From Phaeobacter porticola (lineage in GTDB: Bacteria; Pseudomonadota; Alphaproteobacteria; Rhodobacterales; Rhodobacteraceae): a stretch of DNA of 64,000 bases. A program made the translations under genes and the position numbers. Below are positions 19,494 through 27,488 of the stretch, piece by piece (position 1 is the first letter of the stretch; the number at the start of each line of letters is the position of its first letter). The stretch is taken from contig NZ_CP016364.1 of the NCBI RefSeq assembly GCF_001888185.1, positions 2,666,001 through 2,730,000 of the forward strand. Direction: 5' to 3'. The notes under the pieces are model-generated. The model saw only the letters and a list, made by a program, of their open reading frames with translations, ran no database searches and was not told the origin of the DNA.

Positions 19494-20432
19494 CTATTGG
19501 AACGTCAGACAGGGATCCGGGCGGCTGATGGCAACCGTGTCCAGAACCACATTGAACTCACCCGCGATCTGGCTGTCTTCGGACTGGCCAAGGGCCGCAA
19601 TACGCAGATCAGGACGCACCTGGCGCAGCGCCACCGGAGCGCCACGATCCAGCCGTGCGTGCCCATTGCCTGTGATGACAACAACAGGACCCTTGGATCT
19701 GTCATAATCTGGCTGCTGCAGTGCAATCACAACGGCCCGAGCCAGCGCCGCGTCCCGCAGTCGCTGCAAATTGACCAGCACCGGCAGCATTTCAGGTGGC
19801 ATGGCGTTGCAATGATTGGCCAGCTGATCCGCCTCCCGCTGGGATTGCTGCGCCTCTGGCAGCGGATCCGTCAGGCCATATTGCGCCGCGTCCGGGCCGA
19901 AAAAGGCAGCCACCCCAATCTCCATCGCGCGGCGGGTGTCCGCGCGGGGCACCAAGGCCCCGACGTGCGCGGCCCCGTGGCCCGCCGCAAAAACCGGCTG
20001 GTAGAGTGCGAAATCCGGCCAGCCGGACTGCGCCCAGTCCAGCGCCTCCGCCAATGCAGGACCATCCCGCAACAGATCCGGGGTCAGTCCGGCAGCCTGC
20101 GCCGGGGTGATCATTTCCCAAACTACGGCAGCCGGCGCTAGCGCGGCGATCAACTCCGCCTGAACCTGATGATGGGCCGGATTGTCATGCGCCTCTCCCA
20201 GAAACACCACATCCGCGTCCGTGAGCCGTGGCACCAAGTCTAAAACGGAGGTCGCTGCCGTCGCTGTCTGGGCGGTCTGGCTGACCGGTTGATCTGCGCG
20301 GGCGGTACCGATGATTGCGGCGGCAGAGACAAGGCCGACGAGGGCCGTGAGGCGTAGCGCCGCCGCGCAGATGAAAAAGGCGCGTCCGGTATTGGGCGCG
20401 CCTTTGCTGATAAAATTACTATGGTTTGTCAT
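19494..20432 (-). CDS. ChaN-like heme-binding-family protein
   Basis: Belongs to the ChaN family, which binds heme or is involved in iron handling (family knowledge). I choose the ATG at 20432 because it overlaps the rpoH2 stop (ATGA). The 312-residue protein starts with a secretion signal (FFICAAALRLTALVGLVSAAAIIGTARA) without a lipobox Cys, then the family core VFLGEAHDNPAHHQVQ and VVWEMI near the N-terminus and VVITGNGHARLDRG near the C-terminus. A rho-independent terminator hairpin falls inside codons about 10-19, so expression from rpoH2 read-through should be limited. Confidence 0.85.
   Translation of the reverse strand: MTNHSNFISKGAPNTGRAFFICAAALRLTALVGLVSAAAIIGTARADQPVSQTAQTATAATSVLDLVPRLTDADVVFLGEAHDNPAHHQVQAELIAALAPAAVVWEMITPAQAAGLTPDLLRDGPALAEALDWAQSGWPDFALYQPVFAAGHGAAHVGALVPRADTRRAMEIGVAAFFGPDAAQYGLTDPLPEAQQSQREADQLANHCNAMPPEMLPVLVNLQRLRDAALARAVVIALQQPDYDRSKGPVVVITGNGHARLDRGAPVALRQVRPDLRIAALGQSEDSQIAGEFNVVLDTVAISRPDPCLTFQ
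20376..20405 (-). terminator. Rho-independent terminator of rpoH2, inside the chaN 5' coding region
   Basis: On the minus strand a 9-bp perfect stem AAAGGCGCG/CGCGCCTTT is followed directly by TTC, giving a run of five T after the GC stem. It lies 24 nt past the rpoH2 stop and encodes roughly residues 10-19 of the ChaN-like protein. Confidence 0.75.
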
Positions 20433-21307
20433 AAGAGAAAGTTTTGAACTTCCCGTGAGCATGTTTCAAGCGATTTGCGCATTTTCTGAAACGCCCCGGC
20501 CTCAAGCTGGCGCACCCGCTCCTTGGACAAATCCAGCTCATTGCCAAGGCTTTCCAATGTGCGTGGTTTTTCCCGTAGCTTGCGTTCGGTGATGATAAAA
20601 CGCTCACGCTCGTTCAGGGCCTGCATCGCCTCGACCAGCCAATCCCGCAGTTGCCGAGTGTCGTGGCTTTCCTCGACCAATTCAGCAGCCTGTGCGCTGT
20701 CATCTTCCAACGCTTCAATCCACTCCCGCCCCTCGTCTTCGGAAGATTGCACGGCATTCAGCGAGAAATCCGACCCGGCCAATCGCCCATCCATCATCTG
20801 CACATCCCGCAGCGGTACCCCGATTTCGGTGGCGATCTGCTGATGCAGCTGATGCTTGTCCAGCCGCGCACCGTCAGATTGTGCCTGGCGCTCCAGCTGC
20901 GCCTGCACCCGACGCATATTAAAGAACAAAGATTTCTGAGAGGAGGTCGATCCGGTCCGCACCATCGACCAATTGCGCATCACATAATCCTGAATGGAGG
21001 CTTTGATCCACCAAACCGCGTAGGTGGAAAAGCGCACCCCCCGGTCCGGATCGAATTTATCAGCAGCCTTCATCAGGCCCAAACCGGCCTCCTGGATGAG
21101 ATCATTCATCGGCGCACCATAGCGCCGGAACTTTGACGCCATAGAGATCGCAAGGCGCATATAGGCGTTGATCAACCGGTGCAGCGCCTGCACGTCACGT
21201 TCATCCCGCCAGGCATAAGCCAGTTGCAGCTCCGTCTCTGCATCCAGTAATTCCGCCTTCATTGCCCGCTTGGGCAACGGGTTTTCGATCATGGTATCAA
21301 GTGCCAT
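20429..21307 (-). CDS. rpoH2: RNA polymerase sigma-32-type factor (RpoHII-like)
   Basis: Heat-shock/oxidative-stress sigma factor of 292 residues. Region 2 is clear (MNDLIQEAGLGLMKAADKFD, RFSTYAVWWIKASIQDYVMRNWSMVR), then QKSLFFNMRR, the RpoH-box position, and region 4 with TLESLGNELDLSKERVRQLEAGAF. The sequence looks like the RpoHII group of Rhodobacterales rather than the main heat-shock RpoHI; this group is known in Rhodobacter sphaeroides to act in the singlet-oxygen response downstream of RpoE. An RpoE-like promoter lies just upstream, supporting that. RBS GGGGAAG precedes the start. Confidence 0.92.
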   Translation of the reverse strand: MALDTMIENPLPKRAMKAELLDAETELQLAYAWRDERDVQALHRLINAYMRLAISMASKFRRYGAPMNDLIQEAGLGLMKAADKFDPDRGVRFSTYAVWWIKASIQDYVMRNWSMVRTGSTSSQKSLFFNMRRVQAQLERQAQSDGARLDKHQLHQQIATEIGVPLRDVQMMDGRLAGSDFSLNAVQSSEDEGREWIEALEDDSAQAAELVEESHDTRQLRDWLVEAMQALNERERFIITERKLREKPRTLESLGNELDLSKERVRQLEAGAFQKMRKSLETCSREVQNFLL

Positions 21308-21334
21308 TTTTCTTCCCCGTAGATGATTTTAATC

Positions 21335-21364
21335 TATTTACGCGCTGCATGCGCGTTTGGATCA
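21335..21364 (-). promoter_or_regulatory. RpoE-like promoter of rpoH2 with an inverted repeat in the spacer
   Basis: On the minus strand TGATCC (21364-21359) is separated by 18 nt from TAAATA (21340-21335), close to the TGATCC/TAAGA-type pattern I recall for R. sphaeroides RpoE promoters. The spacer holds an inverted repeat, ACGCGC at 21340-21345 and GCGCGT at 21351-21356 on the plus strand, that could bind a repressor. It lies about 28 nt before the rpoH2 start codon. Confidence 0.6.
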
Positions 21365-21599
21365 TTCCGCCGTGGCAAAAATCCCAAATTATTGTATTCG
21401 GGACTATTGGGGGCCAGCCTGTCTGGTAAGAACGTGCGCCAAAATATGGCTGTGACCGGCTTATCGGGGTGCCATCAGGTCTTTGAAATTGGCGCAACCG
21501 CGTGGCGGTTGACGCGCTCTTAACGTGAACACATCTTGTGTTGCGCTGCACCCGTGGCTACCCACATACGCAACCGTCGATAGGATCAGGATAATAAAA

Positions 21600-22118
21600 G
21601 TGCCGTCTAAAGTCACATTCATTCTGGGCGGTGCCGCGTCGGGCAAATCGGCCTATGCCGAGAAACTCTGCGTAAACTCTCGTAAAGACAGAATATATCT
21701 GGCCACTTCACAAGTGTTTGATACCGAGATGCGCGCCAAGATTGACCGCCACCTGGTCCAGCGTGGCCCCGGTTGGACCACATATGAGGCCCCGATGGAG
21801 CTCGCGTCAGTGCTCGACTCGCTGAACGAGACCCAAATCTGTCTCCTGGACTGCGCAACCATGTGGCTCAGCAATCAGATGCTGGCCGAGGCCGATCTTA
21901 ACACCGCACAGGACGTGCTGTTGGCGGCGCTGGAGCGTTGCACGGCTGACGTGGTCGTCGTGTCCAACGAGGTTGGTCATGGCATCGTGCCGGACAATGC
22001 GCTGGCGCGCCAATTTCGAGAGGCGCAGGGGCGATTGAACATCGCCCTGGCACAGATCGCCCCCACAGTGATCCAGGTGACCGCAGGGCTGCCGCGCGCG
22101 CTGAAAGGACAGCTATGA
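21600..22118 (+). CDS. cobU: Adenosylcobinamide kinase/guanylyltransferase
   Basis: Phosphorylates adenosylcobinamide and transfers GMP to it in late cobalamin assembly or salvage. I start at GTG 21600, preceded by AGGATCAGGA; the frame extends further upstream without an RBS or family similarity. The 172-residue protein has the P-loop GGAASGKS at residues 10-17, YLATSQVFDTEM, the conserved RHLVQRGPGW segment that contains the His expected to carry GMP, and VVSNEVGHGIVP. Its stop overlaps the next start (ATGA). Confidence 0.95.
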   Translation: MPSKVTFILGGAASGKSAYAEKLCVNSRKDRIYLATSQVFDTEMRAKIDRHLVQRGPGWTTYEAPMELASVLDSLNETQICLLDCATMWLSNQMLAEADLNTAQDVLLAALERCTADVVVVSNEVGHGIVPDNALARQFREAQGRLNIALAQIAPTVIQVTAGLPRALKGQL

Positions 22119-22720
22119 CCGCAGATGCAATCACCCGCCTGTTTCTGGTCCGCCACGGTCCGACCCATGCCAAATCAATGGTGGGCTGGTCTGATCTGCC
22201 CGCAGATCTGTCCGACACCGCCGCGCTGGACCGGCTGCATGGATATCTGCCCCCTGAGGCGCTGGTGGTGTCATCAGATCTCAGCCGGGCACGTGACACT
22301 GCCACAGCCATTGGCCGCGATCGGCAGCGGCTTAAGGACCATCCTGACCTGCGCGAGATCCATTTTGGCGCTTGGGAGTTGCGCAGCTGGAGCGAGATCG
22401 ACGCCGAAGACCCCGACCGCATCCGCGCCTATTGGGAAACCCCCGGCGATGTGACCCCGCCCGGCGGCGAAAGCTGGAACCAGGTCTGCGCGCGGGTAAA
22501 TGGCGCCATCAATGGGCTGATCGACACCCATCGCGGGCGCAATCTGATTGTGGTGGGCCATTTTGGCCAGATCCTGACACAGATCCAGCGGGCCGAGCGG
22601 CTGACTGCTGAGGAGGCCTTCTCGCACCGGATCGACAATCTGTCGGTCACGGAACTCACCCATCAGGGGACTGATTGGGAACAGGGGTGGGGCTGCGGTA
22701 AAATCAATCACATTTCGTGA
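22115..22720 (+). CDS. Histidine phosphatase-family protein, possibly CobC-like
   Basis: Phosphoglycerate-mutase-fold phosphatase of 201 residues with the catalytic LVRHGPTH motif at about 10-17, a conserved Glu region (REIHFGAWE) and the second catalytic His in VVGHFGQI. Translational coupling to cobU suggests a cobalamin role such as alpha-ribazole-5'-phosphate phosphatase, but the family is broad and sequence alone does not prove it. Confidence 0.85.
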   Translation: MTADAITRLFLVRHGPTHAKSMVGWSDLPADLSDTAALDRLHGYLPPEALVVSSDLSRARDTATAIGRDRQRLKDHPDLREIHFGAWELRSWSEIDAEDPDRIRAYWETPGDVTPPGGESWNQVCARVNGAINGLIDTHRGRNLIVVGHFGQILTQIQRAERLTAEEAFSHRIDNLSVTELTHQGTDWEQGWGCGKINHIS

Positions 22721-22778
22721 TTTATTACCTCACAAATATTACCTTTGGGAATGACCCGTGACGCGCTAGCCTCGCGTC

Positions 22779-23462
22779 ATGACATATCAACTCTATATCG
22801 GTGATCGCAAGTATTCCAGCTGGTCGTTGCGCGGCTGGCTGATGCTGGAAAAATTCAACCTGCCCCATGAGGTCTCCTTGATTGAGATGTTTTCGGGCAC
22901 CATGAAGGACAGAATGGCGGCGCTGGCGCCTGCGCGGCTGCTGCCCACGCTGCAACTCCCCGATGGGACAGTGATTGGCGAGACCGTCGCCATTGCGGAG
23001 ACACTGGCAGAGCGCCACCCCGAGGCAGGCATGTGGCCCGAGGATTCGCGCCAGCGCGCTACCGCGCGGTGGTTGATGGCCGAGATGGCGTCAGGCTTTG
23101 GCGCCTTGCGCAGTGCTTGCCCAATGCAATTGGCGCATATCTATCAAGGGTTTGAACCATCAAACGCTGTTCTGGCAGATCTGAAGCGGATTGAAACGCT
23201 GTTTGCCCACGCACGCGATGTGTCCGGCAGCAAGGATGGCTGGCTCTTTGGCAGCTATTCCATTGCGGATGCGTTCTATGCGCCGGTTGCCGCGCGCATT
23301 GTCGGGTTTGACCTGCCGATATCGGACGAGATGCGCGCCTATTGCCATTTGACGCTGTCCGATCCGGTGCTACGCCGCTGGCAGGCGCAGATCGACGAAG
23401 TCGCCTATGCAGCGGATCCCTATCCCATCGACCTGCCACACAAGCCTTGGCAACTGGCCTGA
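22779..23462 (+). CDS. Glutathione S-transferase family protein
   Basis: Two-domain cytosolic GST of 227 residues. The thioredoxin-fold N-terminal domain begins YQLYIGDRKYSSWSLRGWL, with the YSSWS segment in the glutathione-site position, and has ETVAIAETLAERHPE closing that domain. The alpha-helical C-terminal domain contains FGSYSIADAFYAPVAARI, the N-capping box of GSTs. It resembles the stringent-starvation/maleylacetoacetate-isomerase-like branch, but substrate is not predictable. It appears to be transcribed alone. Confidence 0.9.
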   Translation: MTYQLYIGDRKYSSWSLRGWLMLEKFNLPHEVSLIEMFSGTMKDRMAALAPARLLPTLQLPDGTVIGETVAIAETLAERHPEAGMWPEDSRQRATARWLMAEMASGFGALRSACPMQLAHIYQGFEPSNAVLADLKRIETLFAHARDVSGSKDGWLFGSYSIADAFYAPVAARIVGFDLPISDEMRAYCHLTLSDPVLRRWQAQIDEVAYAADPYPIDLPHKPWQLA

Positions 23463-23581
23463 GCGAATCCGGTGAATGCCTCGGGCTTTAGGTGAATAAA
23501 ACGTAAAAACCCGTGGCCGTTAACGACTCCGAAACCACGTTCACCAAGCATCTCTCCCCACCCATAGCGGAAAGGGGAGAG

Positions 23582-25084
23582 ATGATTTCGCGCGCGTATA
23601 CCGTTGCCTTTCAAGGCATTGAGGCCCGCCCGGTTGAGGTGCAATGCGCTGTCGCACCCGGCTTGCCTGCCTTTTCCATCGTAGGTCTACCGGACAAGGC
23701 AGTCAGCGAGGCGCGTGAACGGGTGCGCTCCGCCCTTGCGATCATGTCGATCGCCCTGCCCTCGCGCCGGATCACGGTCAACCTGTCGCCTGCGGATCTG
23801 CCCAAGGAGGGTAGCCATTTTGACCTGCCCATTGCGCTGGCGCTGCTGGCAGCGATTGAGATTATTCCGGCAGAAGCAGCATCAGAGACCATTGCCCTTG
23901 GCGAACTGTCCCTTGACGGCAGCCTTGTGCCGGTGGTGGGCGCCCTGCCCGCAGCCATGGCCGCTGCCAGCGAGGGGCGGAGGCTGCTCTGCCCCAGAGC
24001 CTCGGGCGCCGAGGCCGCCTGGGTCAGTGATGCAACCGTGATTGGCGCCAGCGGGCTGTCAGACGTCGTGCGGCATTTCACGGGGCAAATGGTGATCACG
24101 CCTGCCGAACCCGGTGAGGTCATCGACATCCCCGCTACAAAGGACTTGCGCGATGTGAAAGGACAGGAGCGGGCCAAACGCGCGCTTGAGATTGCTGCCG
24201 CCGGGCGACACCATCTGTTTATGGTGGGGGCACCGGGATCGGGCAAATCCATGCTGGCTGCGCGACTGCCGTCGATTCTGCCGGTTCTAACGCCAGCCGA
24301 GGCGCTGGAAACCTCAATGATCCAGTCCCTGTGCGGATTGATCGACGAAGGGGGCATTTGTCGCAATCGGCCATACCGGGAACCCCATCACACCGCGTCG
24401 ATGGCAGCCATCGTTGGCGGTGGCAGGCGAGCACAACCCGGCGAGATCAGCCTGGCCCATAACGGGGTCTTGTTTCTGGATGAGTTACCAGAGTTCAGCC
24501 GTGCTGTGCTGGAAACCCTGCGCCAACCGCTGGAAACCGGCCATGTGAATGTGGCGCGTGCAAATGCCCATGTCAGCTACCCCAGCCGTTTCATGCTGGT
24601 GGCCGCTGCCAACCCCTGCAAATGCGGTGCCTTGAGCGATCCCAGCCGCGCCTGTGCCCGCGCGCCGCAATGTTCGGCGGATTATCTGGGACGCATTTCC
24701 GGCCCGTTGATCGACCGGTTTGATCTGCGAGTCGATGTGCCGCCTGTTGGGTTCGCCGATCTGGATCTGCCCAGTGCGGGCGAAACATCTGATCAGATCG
24801 CCCTAAGGGTGGCCATCGCCCGCGAGGTTCAGGCCAGCCGCTACCGTGATCATCCGGGGCTGCGCCAGAACGCTGATGCCGAGGGGCAGCTGCTGGAAGA
24901 TATAGCGCCCCCCGATACCGAGAGCCGCACGCTGTTGTTACAAGCGGCAGAGCGGTTTGGACTGACCGCGCGCGGCTATCACCGAGTATTGCGTGTGGCC
25001 CGCACCATTGCGGACCTAGAGGGGGCGGAAGAGGTCCGCCGCCCCCATTTTGCAGAGGCGCTCAGCTTTCGTATTGCCGCCTGA
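23582..25084 (+). CDS. comM: YifB/ComM-family Mg-chelatase-like AAA+ ATPase
   Basis: Hexameric helicase-like AAA+ protein; in naturally competent bacteria ComM promotes branch migration during DNA uptake, and homologs are widespread elsewhere. I start at ATG 23582, preceded by AAAGGGGAGAG; the 69 nt of open frame upstream lack an RBS. The 500 residues contain an N-terminal Lon-like fold domain, Walker A GAPGSGKSMLA, Walker B LFLDELPEF, the insertion NRPYREPHHTAS and a zinc-like NPCKCG segment. Convergent with gshB. Confidence 0.94.
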   Translation: MISRAYTVAFQGIEARPVEVQCAVAPGLPAFSIVGLPDKAVSEARERVRSALAIMSIALPSRRITVNLSPADLPKEGSHFDLPIALALLAAIEIIPAEAASETIALGELSLDGSLVPVVGALPAAMAAASEGRRLLCPRASGAEAAWVSDATVIGASGLSDVVRHFTGQMVITPAEPGEVIDIPATKDLRDVKGQERAKRALEIAAAGRHHLFMVGAPGSGKSMLAARLPSILPVLTPAEALETSMIQSLCGLIDEGGICRNRPYREPHHTASMAAIVGGGRRAQPGEISLAHNGVLFLDELPEFSRAVLETLRQPLETGHVNVARANAHVSYPSRFMLVAAANPCKCGALSDPSRACARAPQCSADYLGRISGPLIDRFDLRVDVPPVGFADLDLPSAGETSDQIALRVAIAREVQASRYRDHPGLRQNADAEGQLLEDIAPPDTESRTLLLQAAERFGLTARGYHRVLRVARTIADLEGAEEVRRPHFAEALSFRIAA

Positions 25085-25106
25085 GCGGGTTTTCTCAGCT
25101 GATAGC

Positions 25107-26039
25107 TCAGAGCTTGGATTCGATCGCCTGCCAGATCTTTTCGGCGATATTCACCCCATCAAAGCGCTCCAGCTCCTGAATGCCGGTGGGTGAGGTCACG
25201 TTGATCTCGGTCAGGTAGTCGCCGATCACATCGATCCCGACGAAGACCTGGCCCTTTTCACGCAGCAAGGGCCCGATGGCGCCGCAAATCTCGCGATCCC
25301 GGTCGCTAAGGCTGATTTTCTCGGGTCGGCCACCGACGTGCATGTTGGAGCGGGTTTCGCCCGCTGCTGGCACGCGGTTGATCGCGCCGACCGGCTCGCC
25401 ATCGACCAGGATCACCCGTTTGTCACCATTCGACACGTCAGGCAGAAATTTCTGCACGATCAGCGGCTCGCGGCTGAAACCGGTGAACAGCTCATGCAGC
25501 GAGGTCAAGTTCCGGTCATTGGCGTCGAGCCTGAACACACCGGCCCCGCCATTGCCATAGAGCGGCTTCAGGATGATGTCGCCGTGTTTCTCCTTGAACG
25601 CCTTGATGGTCTCCAGATCGCGGGCGACGGTGGTTGGCGGTGTCAGTTCGGGGAAATCCAGAACTAGCAGTTTTTCCGGGTAGTTGCGGACCCAAAACGG
25701 ATCATTGACCACCAGCGCCTGGCCCTTCAGGCGGTCCAGCAAATGTGTGGAGGTGATGTAATGCATGTCAAAGGGCGGATCCTGACGCAGCCAGACCACG
25801 TCAAAGTCGCTCAGATCCACTTCGCGGCGCGGGCCGAGTTCCGCCGGGCTGCCAGCAACGCGCTGGACTGTCATATCATGGCCGCGCGCGGTAATGCGCC
25901 CCTCCTGATAGGCGAGCTGGTCGGGGCTGTAGAAAAACAGCTCATGCCCGCGTGCCTGCGCTTCCTCCGCGAGGCGGAAGCTGCTGTCGGCGTTGATGTC
26001 AACGTCGGTGATCGGATCCATTTGAAAGGCGATTTTCAT
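25107..26039 (-). CDS. gshB: Glutathione synthetase
   Basis: ATP-grasp enzyme that adds glycine to gamma-glutamylcysteine. The 310-residue protein shows the bacterial GshB N-terminus (MKIAFQMDPI), YITSTHLLDRL, NDPFWVRNYPEKLLVLDFPELTPPT, the ATP-grasp segment ILKPLYGNGGAGVFRL and the C-terminal GLDVI-type motif GIDVIGDYLTEINVTSPTG. It lies after rsmI-yraN with a 97-nt gap, so it may share their transcript. Confidence 0.97.
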   Translation of the reverse strand: MKIAFQMDPITDVDINADSSFRLAEEAQARGHELFFYSPDQLAYQEGRITARGHDMTVQRVAGSPAELGPRREVDLSDFDVVWLRQDPPFDMHYITSTHLLDRLKGQALVVNDPFWVRNYPEKLLVLDFPELTPPTTVARDLETIKAFKEKHGDIILKPLYGNGGAGVFRLDANDRNLTSLHELFTGFSREPLIVQKFLPDVSNGDKRVILVDGEPVGAINRVPAAGETRSNMHVGGRPEKISLSDRDREICGAIGPLLREKGQVFVGIDVIGDYLTEINVTSPTGIQELERFDGVNIAEKIWQAIESKL

Positions 26040-26136
26040 TATGTCAGTCCCTCATGACATGGGCAAAATGACATGGGCAAACCGCCCACGCCGAATACAT
26101 GGCCCAGCTTGGCGGCGGGTTCAATGGCCGAACTGA

Positions 26137-26547
26137 TCAACCTTGGCCATATGCGTTTTCGATCACCTCAACTTTACCGATCCCATCCACCAAAGCGATA
26201 TCCAGCCGCGACTCGGTCAATTGCCCAGCCGGTTCACCTGCCAGGAACTGCGCAGCGCTGGCCATCATCCGCTGCATTTGGGCCGCGCTGATCCGGGCCA
26301 GAGCCTGATCACGGCTGGCGCTGTGTTTAACTTCGACAAAAACAACCATTGCCCCTTGCCGCAGGATAAGATCGATCTCGGCGCCGCCGCCACGCCAGCG
26401 ACGGGCGGCGACGCAGTACCCCGCACGTTCGTAATACTGTGCCACCAGATCCTCGGCGGCGAGACCTGCATGATAGGATTTTGAGCCCCGCAACGCGCGG
26501 GCAGTGGGTTGCTTGGATTGGTTATCCTGCGACCCAGACACGATCAA
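26137..26547 (-). CDS. yraN: UPF0102 (YraN) family endonuclease-fold protein
   Basis: Small protein of a nearly universal family with a restriction-endonuclease-like fold and unproven function. The 136 residues contain LAAEDLVAQYYERAGYCVAARRWRG, the E-I-D-L-I catalytic-type core (AEIDLILR) and VFVEVKHS. The start could be TTG at 26547, overlapping the rsmI stop, or GTG at 26541. It follows rsmI directly, the standard neighbourhood of this family. Confidence 0.92.
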   Translation of the reverse strand: MIVSGSQDNQSKQPTARALRGSKSYHAGLAAEDLVAQYYERAGYCVAARRWRGGGAEIDLILRQGAMVVFVEVKHSASRDQALARISAAQMQRMMASAAQFLAGEPAGQLTESRLDIALVDGIGKVEVIENAYGQG

Positions 26548-27404
26548 TCTTCATCCTTGGCAATATCCAGCGCCAGTTGATAGATCTTGCGCCGGGGCAG
26601 ATTGTGCGCTTCAGCCACCATGGCGGCGGCGTCTTTGACCGAGTTGCCCTTGAGCGCGGCGCGCAGATCGCTGTCCAGATCGCCATCGCTTACGGTGGTG
26701 CCGCGGTTGCGATCAACCAATACAACGATCTCTCCCTTCACGGGCGCATGCTCCAGGCCATCCGCCAAAACCGCAAGGCTGTCCCGGCGCACTTCCTCGA
26801 ATTTCTTGGTCAGCTCCCGGCACAGGGCGGCAGAACGTTCCCCCAGAACATCCGCCATGTCCCGCAGCGATGCTGCGATCCGTTTTGGGGATTCGTAGAA
26901 CACCAGCGTGCCCGGCACCGCTGCCAGCTCCTCCAGCCGTTTGCGGCGCGCGCCGCTGGCGTTGGGAAGAAAGCCTGCAAAGAAAAACGCATCCGTCGGC
27001 AAGCCAGCCAATGTCAGCGCCGCCAAGGCCGCAGAGGCCCCCGGCGCGACGGTAACAAGATGCCCGGCCTCGGCGGCGGCGCGGCTGAGGTCATAGCCTG
27101 GATCGGCAATAAGCGGCATTCCTGCCTCAGAGGCGTAGGCGACCGACTGCCCATCTTGCAGCGCATCCAGCAAACGGCCGCGCGCGCCTGCGCCACTGTG
27201 ATCGTGATAGGCCACAATCTGCCGCCCATTGAGCGGAACACCGTGAATTTCCATCAGCTTACGCAACGACCTCGTGTCCTCGGCGGCGATCAAGTCAGCA
27301 GAGGCCAGCACGTCAAGCGCCCGCAGAGTAATGTCTCGGGCTGTGCCGATGGGTGTTGCGACAAAGTAGAGGCCGCTTGGCAAATGGACGATCTTGTGAT
27401 TCAC
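26544..27404 (-). CDS. rsmI: 16S rRNA (cytidine-1402-2'-O)-methyltransferase
   Basis: Methylates the ribose of C1402 in the decoding centre. I choose GTG 27404 (VNHKIVHLPSG), with AAGGCGGG upstream; this gives 286 residues, the normal length, whereas an earlier ATG at 27509 would add 35 residues unlike the family and collide with the divergent gene. Motifs: LYFVATPIGTARDITLRALDVL, DTRSLRKLM, SEAGMPLIADPGYDL, VVTVAPGASA-type segment and FYESPKRI. Confidence 0.94.
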   Translation of the reverse strand: MNHKIVHLPSGLYFVATPIGTARDITLRALDVLASADLIAAEDTRSLRKLMEIHGVPLNGRQIVAYHDHSGAGARGRLLDALQDGQSVAYASEAGMPLIADPGYDLSRAAAEAGHLVTVAPGASAALAALTLAGLPTDAFFFAGFLPNASGARRKRLEELAAVPGTLVFYESPKRIAASLRDMADVLGERSAALCRELTKKFEEVRRDSLAVLADGLEHAPVKGEIVVLVDRNRGTTVSDGDLDSDLRAALKGNSVKDAAAMVAEAHNLPRRKIYQLALDIAKDED

Positions 27405-27488
27405 GCTGGACCCGCCTTGTTGGTCGTTTATGATCCCTGAGGTACCAACACGGCGTACGCCGCCGGACAAGGGAGTTTCAAGTCCAAT

